Assembly (NCBI GenBank): GCA_019429255.1
Contig: JAHYIY010000007.1
Span: forward strand, 1 to 64,000
From: Desulfuromonadales bacterium
Lineage (GTDB): Bacteria; Desulfobacterota; Desulfuromonadia; Desulfuromonadales; Geopsychrobacteraceae
DNA: 64,000 nucleotides
Direction: 5' to 3'
Shown: positions 35,502 to 43,318 of the stretch, piece after piece
Numbering within the stretch: position 1 is the first letter of the stretch
Layout: every line of letters begins with the position of its first letter
The notes under the pieces: model-generated
What the model saw: only the letters and a program-made list of their open reading frames with translations
Told to the model about the DNA's origin: nothing
The model's database searches: none
Position numbers and translations under genes: made by a program

Positions 35502-36737
35502 ATGGCGTTCATGCGAAAACTGGCAAACCTGTTTCTGATCCTCTTTGTCGCCTCAGCGGTTTCCGGTATTTTTTATGTGTTGGCGCAGCACTACGGGCTG
35601 CTTCCCTTTACCGCCCAGTTTCACCGCATTCTCTGGGGTGCCTGCCTGATCAGTGGTTTTCTTGTTTACATCGGTTTTGGTTTCAACCGTCATTTGCCCA
35701 AGCGGGTGCTGATTCCTCTGTTGCTGTGGTTATTCTGGAGCCTGGTGTCCTACTGGCCGCTGGACTATTTTTCCCTGGGCTGGGGGCAACTGGCGGCCTA
35801 CGTTGCGCAACTGGTTTTTGGCGTCATGGTCCTTAAAGTCAATTCTCTGTTAAACAACAAGAGTCTGCTGCTGGTTCCTGCGCAGTTTTCAGGCCCGTCC
35901 TTCAGCGTTGCGACGCTGGTCAAATTTTCACTGATCAGCCTGATTGTCCTGCCGATTACCCTGTTGTTGGTAGTTTTTTCACTTCTCAGTGGTGTGCTTG
36001 ATCGCAGTACCGGTGGCTTTGTCCAGTTGCGTCCCGATGGCATCTACATGCAGGAGAAGGTTTATCATCTTGATGGCAAGGATATTCGCTTGGCAGGAAT
36101 GATTCATCTCGGGCACGGGAGTTACTACAGCGATCTGATTGCCTCAATCCCCACCGAGCGCACCCTGATTCTGGCTGAAGGGGTCAGTGACGATACCGGC
36201 TTGATGCGCGAACGGTTCAGTTACGGCAATATTGCCGGCAACCTTGGCCTGTCGAGTCAGGAGCAGTTTCATTTCGCCGGCCGCCGCATCGGTCTGGCTG
36301 AGCTGAGCCAGCCTTACCGTGAACGCCATGATGGCCCGCATATCCTCGACGCCGACATTGATCTGCAGCAGTTTGATCCCCGCAGCGTCGAAGTGCTAAA
36401 TGCCCTGGCCCGATATTTTTTGAATGCCGAGTCCCTGTGGCAGGGATATCTGCAGTTTAATCGCTGGGCCGAGGAAAACATCACCGTTGATACTAATCGC
36501 GTGTTGATGAACGATCTGATCGACAAACGCAACCAGGCAGTGGTCGATCTGCTTCCCCAGGCGTTAGAACGCTACGATGTGGTGGTCATTCCCTGGGGTG
36601 CGTTGCATATGAAAGGGATTGAGGTGGCGGTGCGTGCGGCTGACTTTTATCTTCACGATACCTATCTGCGCCGCAGCATCAGTTTTTTTGATCTGCCTTA
36701 CAATCGTATTATCAGCCACTTTCGCAGCAATGAGTGA
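35502..36737 (+). CDS. Membrane protein with TraB/TIKI-like C-terminal domain
   Basis: A 411-residue protein. The first half has four to five hydrophobic helices. From about residue 195 a soluble domain begins with LAGMIHLGHGSYYSDL, then LAEGVSDD, and ends with VVIPWGALHMKGIEVAV. The histidine/glutamate pattern and the WGALHMKGI segment resemble the TraB/PrgY/TIKI superfamily of membrane-tethered putative metalloproteases, in which GxxHxxGI is conserved. I infer that fold. A nearby in-frame ATG at 35511 (MRKLANLF) is an equally good start. It is preceded by no clear promoter. Confidence 0.6.
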   Translation: MAFMRKLANLFLILFVASAVSGIFYVLAQHYGLLPFTAQFHRILWGACLISGFLVYIGFGFNRHLPKRVLIPLLLWLFWSLVSYWPLDYFSLGWGQLAAYVAQLVFGVMVLKVNSLLNNKSLLLVPAQFSGPSFSVATLVKFSLISLIVLPITLLLVVFSLLSGVLDRSTGGFVQLRPDGIYMQEKVYHLDGKDIRLAGMIHLGHGSYYSDLIASIPTERTLILAEGVSDDTGLMRERFSYGNIAGNLGLSSQEQFHFAGRRIGLAELSQPYRERHDGPHILDADIDLQQFDPRSVEVLNALARYFLNAESLWQGYLQFNRWAEENITVDTNRVLMNDLIDKRNQAVVDLLPQALERYDVVVIPWGALHMKGIEVAVRAADFYLHDTYLRRSISFFDLPYNRIISHFRSNE

Positions 36738-36758
36738 AAATAGTAAGGATATCGATAT

Positions 36759-38000
36759 TCACCCGGTGGCGGCGTTGATGCCCGCCAGATAACCGGTTGA
36801 CCAGCAGAGCTGGAGATTGAACCCTCCGGTCGGACCATCAAGGTCGATCATCTCCCCGGCAAAATACAGATTGTTGATGATTTTTGAGCGCATCGTGCGC
36901 ATGTCGATATCAGCAAGACTGACCCCCCCTGATGTAATGATCGCACGCTCCGGCGTATCGAGACCCGTGACCTTGAGGCGCCAGTTTTTAAACAGGCTGC
37001 CCAGGCGTTGCCGCTCTTGTTTGGTGATGGAATGGCATTTTTTATCCACTGGAATTTCACTTAACAGTACAAATAGTGGAATAAGGAGTTGGGGTAACAG
37101 GCCGGACAAGGCGTTACCAAAATTTTTGTTGCTGTGGGCAGCAAGTTCCCGTTGCAGCCGCTGATCAAAAATTTCTGCACTGACTGCCGGTTTCAGATCG
37201 AGCTGAAGCTCGACCGGACCCTGCTGCAGGGCATCGCGGATCTGGGCGCTCATATCGAGAACAATCGGGCCACCGATGCCGTGACGGGTAAAAAAGGCTT
37301 CGCCAAAGCGTTCGGCAACCGGTTTGTTATTGTGCCAGGCAGTGATGCCAACATTTTTCAAATTCAGGTTGAGTAGCTCCCCGGTCCAGTCGGCATCAAG
37401 CTGTAATGGTACCAGTGCCGGTTGGGGGGGAGTCAGTCGATGGCCGCTGGCTGTTGCCCAGCGATAACCGTCGCCGCTGCAGCCGGTCTGTGGGTAGGAT
37501 AAACCCCCGGTGGCAACAATAATATTGTCGGCGCGAAGGGTGCCTGAGGGTGTTTCGATTGCCCGAATGCGATCCGCTTCGCACCTCAGCCCCGCCACCG
37601 GACAGCTGGTCTTGATCTCCACCCCCGCCTGCCGGGCATAATCGAGCAGCAGTTTGAGAACCTCAGCGGCACCGCCGCGGGTCGGGAAGATCCGTCCCCC
37701 CCGTTCACGCTGTAATGGCAAGCCTCGCTGCTCAAAAAAATCGACGGTGGCGGCAACCCCGAAGCTGTAGAGTGCCGTCAGCAGGGTTTTGCCCTGCCGA
37801 CCGAAATATTCGCAAAAACGCCGCGGATCCTCTTCGTCATGGGTGATGTTGCAACGCCCCTTGCCGGTGATCAGCAGCTTGGCGCCGCAGCGGTGTTTCT
37901 TCTCCAGGAGCAACACCCTGGCTCCCTGCTCAGCGGCAACACCGGCGGCAAAAAGCCCGGCCGGCCCACCACCAATGACAATTACATCATACTCAGACAC
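36759..38000 (-). CDS. BaiN/HI0933-family FAD-dependent oxidoreductase
   Basis: A 413-residue flavoprotein. The dinucleotide motif IGGGPAGLFAAG is at residues 9-20 and GKGRCNIT, a family signature, near residue 47. The C-terminal FAD contact reads LYFAGEMIDLDGPTGGFN in part, also a family hallmark (GGF/YN). Members include BaiN and YhiN. Physiological substrates are generally unknown. The gene is convergent with the TraB-like gene at 22 bp. Confidence 0.9.
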   Translation of the reverse strand: MSEYDVIVIGGGPAGLFAAGVAAEQGARVLLLEKKHRCGAKLLITGKGRCNITHDEEDPRRFCEYFGRQGKTLLTALYSFGVAATVDFFEQRGLPLQRERGGRIFPTRGGAAEVLKLLLDYARQAGVEIKTSCPVAGLRCEADRIRAIETPSGTLRADNIIVATGGLSYPQTGCSGDGYRWATASGHRLTPPQPALVPLQLDADWTGELLNLNLKNVGITAWHNNKPVAERFGEAFFTRHGIGGPIVLDMSAQIRDALQQGPVELQLDLKPAVSAEIFDQRLQRELAAHSNKNFGNALSGLLPQLLIPLFVLLSEIPVDKKCHSITKQERQRLGSLFKNWRLKVTGLDTPERAIITSGGVSLADIDMRTMRSKIINNLYFAGEMIDLDGPTGGFNLQLCWSTGYLAGINAATG

Positions 38001-38065
38001 TCATGCTCCCATTTTCCTTCGCCGAATGAATTATTGCTTCAGTGCTGAGACACAAAAACTTTTAG

Positions 38066-38167
38066 GCCACCAAGCCACCAAGAACTCCAAGAAAAACAGG
38101 GCAAGGCCTTTGTTGTTTTACCTAATTCTGGTTTTTTCTCTCTTGGTGCCCTTGGAGCCTTGGTGGC
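38066..38167. repeat. Imperfect inverted repeat between two minus-strand genes
   Basis: GCCACCAAG followed by two variants of CCAAG (38066 to about 38097) is matched in reverse complement by 38135-38167. The arms are about 32 bp with several mismatches. GCCACCAAG/CACCAAGA repeats of this type recur in many bacterial genomes as dispersed palindromes. It might act as a transcript-end structure for pncB, which reads toward it. Confidence 0.6.
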
Positions 38168-38188
38168 TGAATGATGTTGACCTGACAA

Positions 38189-39385
38189 TTACAATTCGAT
38201 GTTATACACCGATGCCAGATAGCGAAGATAATCCTTGTCTTCGCAGATGCTTTTTCCCGGTTCGTCGGAAATCTTGGCGACCGGACGACCGTTGGCCGCC
38301 ACCATCTTGATGACCATGTCGAGAGCAGGGATTCCCGTATCATTGGTCAGATTGGTACCGATGCCGAAGGCCACCTTTGCCCGTCCTTGAAAATAACGGT
38401 AGATCTCGATCATTTTCGGAAAGGTGAGCCCATCGCTGAAAACCAGGGTCTTGGTTACGGGGTCAATCCCCATCTGTCGGTACATGCTGATGGCCTTTTC
38501 GCCCCAGTCAAAGGGTGAGCCGCTGTCGTGGCGAAGACCATCATAAAGCTTGCCGAAGTAGGGGTCAGTGAAGTCCCGCATGAACGAATCCATCGAATAG
38601 CAATCGGTCAGAGCAATGCCGAGCCTGCCGCGAAATTCTCGCACCCAGCCTTCAAGGGCCGCTTTCTGGGCATCTGCAAGACGGGTGATCGCCTGCCAGG
38701 CCTGGAACCATTCATGGGCCATGGTGCCGATAGGGGTTGTTCCCAGACGCCTGGCCAGATCAAGATTGCTGGTACCGATAAAATAGCAGGGGATTTTATC
38801 GAGCAGCAGGGACAGCGTTTTCCCCTGCCATTGTTTTGAAGCACGCCGGCGGGTACCGAAATCGGCAAAACCAAAACCCGCCAAGGGCCCCTGCCCCTGC
38901 AGATAGGCGATTTTTTCGTTGAGTCTGGCGGTGGCAATCGTCTCATCAACGTCACCACAAACTACTCTGGTATGTATTTCACTGATAATCGCCAGGGCGT
39001 AGATTTCAAAAAGAGCAACATGAATCAAGGGTCCGCGAATACGCAGATCAATGTCTTCACCCATAGGTCGAATCGAAACAAACCGCATATCTAGCTGATA
39101 AATTCTCAGAAACTCGATAAAGTCAGGGGTGAAAAAGGGGAAGGTGGCGAGATAATCAAGCTCTTCATCAGCGAAACGCAAGCGACAGACCTCTTCGAGT
39201 TGCTGCTTGATTTCAGGAATCTGGGCGGCCAGATCAAAGCCGTGGCGATTGCGGCAGTGAAATTTCCACTCAGCTTCAACGGTACGAAACTCAGGCGCGT
39301 GATAAAAAGCCTGAAGCATGGTGAGCTTGTAGAGATCCGTATCCATCAAACTGGTGATCAGCGGTGGATGGTCCATCAGCGTCAT
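38189..39385 (-). CDS. pncB: Nicotinate phosphoribosyltransferase
   Basis: A 398-residue enzyme of NAD salvage that joins nicotinate to PRPP. Recognisable regions are LMDTDLYKLTMLQAF near the N-terminus, GFADFGTRRRASKQ and the late FSDGLTFPKM segment. Its ATG overlaps the pncA stop codon as ATGA, implying coupled translation. An alternative ATG three codons later has AGGA upstream. The N-terminus differs only slightly. Confidence 0.95.
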   Translation of the reverse strand: MTLMDHPPLITSLMDTDLYKLTMLQAFYHAPEFRTVEAEWKFHCRNRHGFDLAAQIPEIKQQLEEVCRLRFADEELDYLATFPFFTPDFIEFLRIYQLDMRFVSIRPMGEDIDLRIRGPLIHVALFEIYALAIISEIHTRVVCGDVDETIATARLNEKIAYLQGQGPLAGFGFADFGTRRRASKQWQGKTLSLLLDKIPCYFIGTSNLDLARRLGTTPIGTMAHEWFQAWQAITRLADAQKAALEGWVREFRGRLGIALTDCYSMDSFMRDFTDPYFGKLYDGLRHDSGSPFDWGEKAISMYRQMGIDPVTKTLVFSDGLTFPKMIEIYRYFQGRAKVAFGIGTNLTNDTGIPALDMVIKMVAANGRPVAKISDEPGKSICEDKDYLRYLASVYNIEL

Positions 39386-40029
39386 CCTGCCCTGCTCAGT
39401 TCGCGGCTGCTGTCAATCAGCACGGCACCCTGCTGGTGCATGGCCGTTATAGCTTCCCTGGTGGTATCAGGGGCGATACCACGGCAGGCAGCGAGATTAA
39501 CGATAACCTTGAATCCGGCGCGCAGCAACTGGAGAACCGTGGTTTTGACACAATAGTCAGTGGCCAGACCACCAACGATCAGGGTCGTGATTCCGTGCTC
39601 TTGCAACCACTCGATGGCCCCGGTGCTCTCGCTTTCCTGCAGGTCATGATAGCAGGCGCCGTAAGGATGCTTGAGGGGATCGACCCCCTTTTCAATCACC
39701 AGGTCGTAGTCCGCTTCAGCGGGCAGCCCCGGCAATAATCGGTTCCCTTCGGTTCCAACCACGCAGTGGGGTGGCCACTTGACATCAAGATCGGGAAAAT
39801 TTCCGCTGACCGGCTGCAGGGTCTCTTCCGCGGTAGCGGCAATCCAGGGTGCTTGTGGCGGATGGCAGTCCTTGCTGACCAGGCGGAGGTCACCGAAGGT
39901 TGCCTGCGCATTCAGCTCGCTAACGATCTGATCCCCTTCGGCAACCGGAAGCTCCTGCGGACACAAGGGGGAAAATCCACGTTGTGGATCGACGTCAAAA
40001 CAGGCAGTCACTGACGGATCGATGATCAT
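39382..40029 (-). CDS. pncA: Nicotinamidase (isochorismatase family)
   Basis: A 215-residue cysteine hydrolase converting nicotinamide to nicotinate. The catalytic triad is visible as Asp in FDVDPQRGF, Lys in IEKGVDP and Cys in ATDYCVKTT. Metal-binding residues (SKDCHPP with an Asp and His) also fit. It directly precedes pncB, so the two genes give consecutive steps of NAD salvage. The ATG at 40029 lies 9 bp after the SIMPL gene ends. Confidence 0.93.
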   Translation of the reverse strand: MIIDPSVTACFDVDPQRGFSPLCPQELPVAEGDQIVSELNAQATFGDLRLVSKDCHPPQAPWIAATAEETLQPVSGNFPDLDVKWPPHCVVGTEGNRLLPGLPAEADYDLVIEKGVDPLKHPYGACYHDLQESESTGAIEWLQEHGITTLIVGGLATDYCVKTTVLQLLRAGFKVIVNLAACRGIAPDTTREAITAMHQQGAVLIDSSRELSRAG

Positions 40030-40038
40030 CGCTACACC

Positions 40039-40809
40039 TCACTGGTTGCGGGCGGGGGAGATTAACTCAAAAACAATGGTGACCGTGGCCTGAATATCGA
40101 CATTGCCGGGAGTGACAGGCACGGCATCGGTGGCGGTCATCAGCCGTGCCTCGGCCATCAGTGGCGCGCCACCACCGAAACCGCCGGGGGTATCAAGGGT
40201 TAAAGAAAGAATGTTACCCAGTTCGGCACCGGCTGCGGTGGCGAGCACCTGCGCTTGTCTCAGCGCTTTTTCGGTCGCCAGGGTCATCGCCTGCTGTTGA
40301 TAGTTGTCCTGATCAGCGATGGTAAACTGCAGGTTACCAACCTGATTCACGCCCGTCTGGTGAGCTAGTCCAAGGAGTTGGCCGGCCAGATCAATTCTGC
40401 TGGTGCGGATCCACAGATCATTGCTGACCCGGTAGCCGATAATTTCCCGCTGCCAGCTAGCCGGGGTCGGCCTGGGCGGTTGGCTCCATTGCGGCTGGAT
40501 CTGAAACTGCCCGGTGGCCAGATCTTTGCGCTCAAGGCCGAGATCATCCAGCAGCGCCATCACCCTGGTCATGCGCTGGTTGTTTTCGGTCACCGCCTCG
40601 CCGGCATCGGCCGCTTCAGTGATAACGCCAAGGCGTAAACGCAGTTGGTTGGGGGTAGCTTCGACCCGTCCTTCCGCCTGGACCCGCAATTGTTGTAGCG
40701 CCTGGCCGGGGGCAGCGGCAACAAGGCTGCGTTCGGGATGGAATGGGTGCGGCATGCAGGCGGAAAGAATGAAGAGCAACAACAGGCCGGGCACGAATCG
40801 ATAGCTCAT
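40039..40809 (-). CDS. SIMPL-domain lipoprotein (DUF541)
   Basis: A 256-residue predicted lipoprotein: the signal peptide ends with LSAC, giving Cys18 as the lipid-modified residue. The rest is a SIMPL (DUF541) domain, recognised from AEGRVEATPNQLRLRLGV near residue 52, the VTENNQRM segment and the C-terminal VDIQATVTIVFEL strand. Family members are periplasmic or outer-membrane proteins of unclear function, some linked to oxidative stress. It lies between folA and pncA on the same strand. Confidence 0.85.
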   Translation of the reverse strand: MSYRFVPGLLLLFILSACMPHPFHPERSLVAAAPGQALQQLRVQAEGRVEATPNQLRLRLGVITEAADAGEAVTENNQRMTRVMALLDDLGLERKDLATGQFQIQPQWSQPPRPTPASWQREIIGYRVSNDLWIRTSRIDLAGQLLGLAHQTGVNQVGNLQFTIADQDNYQQQAMTLATEKALRQAQVLATAAGAELGNILSLTLDTPGGFGGGAPLMAEARLMTATDAVPVTPGNVDIQATVTIVFELISPARNQ

Positions 40810-40827
40810 GGTGATATTTCCTTTAAT

Positions 40828-41325
40828 TTAAATGAGAAAAGGTTGTGGTTGCTGTTTGCGCTGAAAAATCGAAAAACTGTAATGAAAAGGTTCAACATGG
40901 TGTTCCTGCGAGACGATTTCAAACTCATCGTTAGCGAACTCAGGAAAAAATGTATCACCTGTGACTTCAATATCAAGCTCCGTCAGGTAAAGACGTTCGG
41001 CCAGGTCAAGGGTTTGCCGATAAATCTCGCCACCACCACAGATAAACAGCTGTTCAGCGGGTTTGGCCGCGGCAATGGCGGCCGCAATATCGGTTGCCAC
41101 AATACAGCCGGGAGCCTGATAGTCCGGGCAACGGCTGACGACAATGGTGCGGCGTCCGCGTAACGGCTGATCAATGGCTTCAAAGGTCCGCCGCCCCATG
41201 AGCAGACTGTGCCCCATGGTATGACGCTTGAACCATTGCAGATCGGCGGGCAGATGCCAGGGCAGCGTCCCGGCATGGCCGATGATGCGGTTGCGATCCA
41301 TGGCGGCGATCAGGGAAATGATCAT
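40828..41325 (-). CDS. folA: Dihydrofolate reductase
   Basis: A 165-residue enzyme reducing dihydrofolate with NADPH. Typical motifs are ISLIAAMDRNRIIG, LPWHLPADLQWFK with the catalytic Asp28, MGRRTFEAI and CGGGEIYRQTL. Its ATG overlaps the stop of the Gate protein gene upstream (ATGA). Thymidylate synthase is not nearby. Confidence 0.96.
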   Translation of the reverse strand: MIISLIAAMDRNRIIGHAGTLPWHLPADLQWFKRHTMGHSLLMGRRTFEAIDQPLRGRRTIVVSRCPDYQAPGCIVATDIAAAIAAAKPAEQLFICGGGEIYRQTLDLAERLYLTELDIEVTGDTFFPEFANDEFEIVSQEHHVEPFHYSFSIFQRKQQPQPFLI

Positions 41326-42323
41326 CCAGTTACCCTGTCAGCTGTGTTGGCACCGATGACCGGGACCCGGCGCACCAGATAGCGCTCAAACAGGTGCTCC
41401 GGCAGTTTGTTGATCAATCGTACCAGCAAAAAAATTGCCAGCAGGGAAAAAATCAGCCGGCCCCAGAAAATACCGGACAGATGGGCGCCGAGAACCATCA
41501 TCAACAGGGTATCTTCAAAAATACTGTGGCACAGTCCCATCAGAGTGACCGAGGCAAACAGATCGCGTTTGCTTAAGCGCCCTGATTGTGCTTCCTGGAT
41601 GATCAGACCACCGCCGTAGCTCAGGCCCAGGGTCATGCCGATAATGGTGACCGGGGCGGCGTCGCGACTCATGCCGAGGAGTTTGAGCAGCGGCTCCAGC
41701 AGCCTGGTCATCAGGGTGGTGATGCCGAGTTTTTTCATGATCTGCAGCACCGCCATCAAAGTCAGGATAATCAGGAAAATAATCAGCATGTTGCGCAGTT
41801 CTGCCAGCAGCCAGGCACTCCAGGTCGGATCAACCACAGGCGGATTCCACAGGGCCTGATTGGCGTGCTGAAGGGTGCCGCTCAGCTGGTAGGATAGATG
41901 CAGCAGCCAGCCCAGAAGCAGGGCGCCGAACACGCGGATCATCACGCTGGCGCGAAAACGGGTGCCGGCTTTCTGGGCGATGCGCAATTCTACCGGCAGG
42001 GCGTGAGCTACCAGAATCATGGTGCATAAGACCGTCACCTGGGCAACGGTCAGGTCAAGGCCCGGGGCAACGGTGGCAAAAACCACCATTCCGCCGTAAA
42101 TGTTGGTGACCATGGCGGTGGCCCACACCAGCCCCATTTGACCCGGCAAGCCGACCAGCTCCATAACCGGTCCAAGCAGTATTCCGAATTGATCAACGAC
42201 CCCCCATTGCTGGAGCAAGCGGGTGGCGATGCTGATGGGAATAATAATCTTGAACAGCATCAGACTGGTACGTAGCGCGTTGCGAAACAGGTCGTTTATT
42301 GCCTGGAAAAAACGTTTCAGCAT
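41322..42323 (-). CDS. Nucleoside-recognition (Gate) domain membrane protein
   Basis: A 333-residue polytopic protein with two Gate-type repeats (about residues 15-125 and 175-290). Conserved helices include LGLSYGGGLIIQEA and the segment GLCHSIFEDTLLM. Gate proteins are related to nucleoside carriers and spore maturation proteins, but their substrates in non-spore-formers are unknown. It is translationally coupled to folA. No signal peptide is evident. Confidence 0.82.
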   Translation of the reverse strand: MLKRFFQAINDLFRNALRTSLMLFKIIIPISIATRLLQQWGVVDQFGILLGPVMELVGLPGQMGLVWATAMVTNIYGGMVVFATVAPGLDLTVAQVTVLCTMILVAHALPVELRIAQKAGTRFRASVMIRVFGALLLGWLLHLSYQLSGTLQHANQALWNPPVVDPTWSAWLLAELRNMLIIFLIILTLMAVLQIMKKLGITTLMTRLLEPLLKLLGMSRDAAPVTIIGMTLGLSYGGGLIIQEAQSGRLSKRDLFASVTLMGLCHSIFEDTLLMMVLGAHLSGIFWGRLIFSLLAIFLLVRLINKLPEHLFERYLVRRVPVIGANTADRVTG

Positions 42324-42331
42324 CTGTTTAT

Positions 42332-42790
42332 TTAACCACGGGACTGTTTACCGCTCATAGATTCAATGGTCAGCTTGAAAACCCGGGTCGCTGCTACTTG
42401 GTCCTCCTCAAAACTGAAGGTTTGATCTGAGTATTGTGCCATCAGGACGTGCAGAGCGGCCTGTTTTGCTTGTGGATCCTCGATAAATTCAATCCGTCCG
42501 GAGCCTATAACACTGGTGAAACGGGCACCCCAGCTACAGGCACGTTCGGCTTCGATGATGCCGTGATCAATGGTGATACTAAAGCTGGCTCGTTGCTGTT
42601 TTTTCAGCAGATCGATTTTGCGTCCATGGGGGGCGGAGTGGAAATACAGGGCACCCTCCTGATAGCCATAATTGAGCGGCACCAGGTAGGGCAGGGGGTC
42701 ATCCGGGATGGCCAGGTGGCAGACGCGGCCCTGCCACAACACCTGCTCCAGCTCGCCCGTTGCTGCGATTTCTTTTTCATGTCTTCTCAT
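42332..42790 (-). CDS. Pyridoxamine 5'-phosphate oxidase-family FMN-binding protein
   Basis: A 152-residue split-barrel flavoprotein. The LVPLNYGYQEGALYFHSAPHGRKIDLLKK region (in parts) and SVIGSGRIEFIED are typical of the NimA/HugZ-like branch. The start at 42790 (MRRHEKE) has AAGGGG 5 nt before it. A GTG two codons earlier is less likely. Substrate is unknown; nitroimidazole or haem-related activities occur in relatives. Confidence 0.85.
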   Translation of the reverse strand: MRRHEKEIAATGELEQVLWQGRVCHLAIPDDPLPYLVPLNYGYQEGALYFHSAPHGRKIDLLKKQQRASFSITIDHGIIEAERACSWGARFTSVIGSGRIEFIEDPQAKQAALHVLMAQYSDQTFSFEEDQVAATRVFKLTIESMSGKQSRG

Positions 42791-42799
42791 AGCCACCCC

Positions 42800-43000
42800 T
42801 TATTTTCGCAACAGCCACATGACCAGTGATACCAGCCCGCTGACCAGCAGCATACTGGTGAACGGAAAAAACATCTTGAAGCCCGGCTTGTCAATGACGA
42901 TATCTCCCGGCAAGCGTCCCAGAGGGAGTTTGCCGAGCCAGGGCCAGAGAAGGCCGATCATAAGTATGGCGAGGCCTGCAAGAATCAGGGTTTTCTGCAT
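42800..43000 (-). CDS. DUF2905 small membrane protein
   Basis: A 66-residue protein with two hydrophobic helices joined by the loop KLPLGRLPGDIVIDKPGFKMFFPFTSML in parts, which matches the DUF2905 family. Its function is unknown. I use the ATG at 43000 with a weak AAGGTG site. A GTG at 43012 in the same frame is possible. The next gene on the strand begins 9 bp after it ends. Confidence 0.82.
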   Translation of the reverse strand: MQKTLILAGLAILMIGLLWPWLGKLPLGRLPGDIVIDKPGFKMFFPFTSMLLVSGLVSLVMWLLRK

Positions 43001-43318
43001 GTCACCGGGCACCTTTTGGGCATAGCTTTACCATATCCAGTCGTAATTATTCAGCTGCAGTCCTTCGCCCAGGGCCTTTGGATCCTGTGGAAAGGGTTTT
43101 TGTCGCCATGGACGGCGACAAAAAGCGGTCATGGAAAACGAAAAGCGTCCCTTGATATAGGATTCCCGACCCGGTGCTGAACAGCTACACTCAGTCTAGC
43201 ATAAGATGACTGAGGAGTGACCAGAGGAAGAAGGATAGAGCGACAGGAAATTTTTTTGCTGGTCTGCTATTCTTGTGAGTGTCACAGGATTTTTTCACTA
43301 TCTCCTGAAGAGGATACG
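43001..43318. other. 318-bp divergent intergenic region
   Basis: The stretch lies between DUF2905 (minus) and DUF748 (plus). It contains MITE copy D (43043-43188) and about 130 bp of leader for the plus-strand gene. I see no clear promoter pair. The frame continuing upstream of 43319 is open by chance and lacks a start with a ribosome site. Confidence 0.6.
43043..43188 (+). mobile_element. MITE copy D
   Basis: A 146-bp, more diverged copy beginning GTAATTATTCAGCTGC, with a right end reading GTAGCTGTTCAGCACCGG on the other strand. The segment that holds TGACCCAACGGG in the other copies is replaced by a shorter A-rich stretch. Flanks ATCCAGTC (43035-43042) and ACTCAGTC (43189-43196) agree at six of eight positions, consistent with an old duplication. 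The 3' module GGATTCCCGACCCGG is shared with copy A. Confidence 0.85.
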
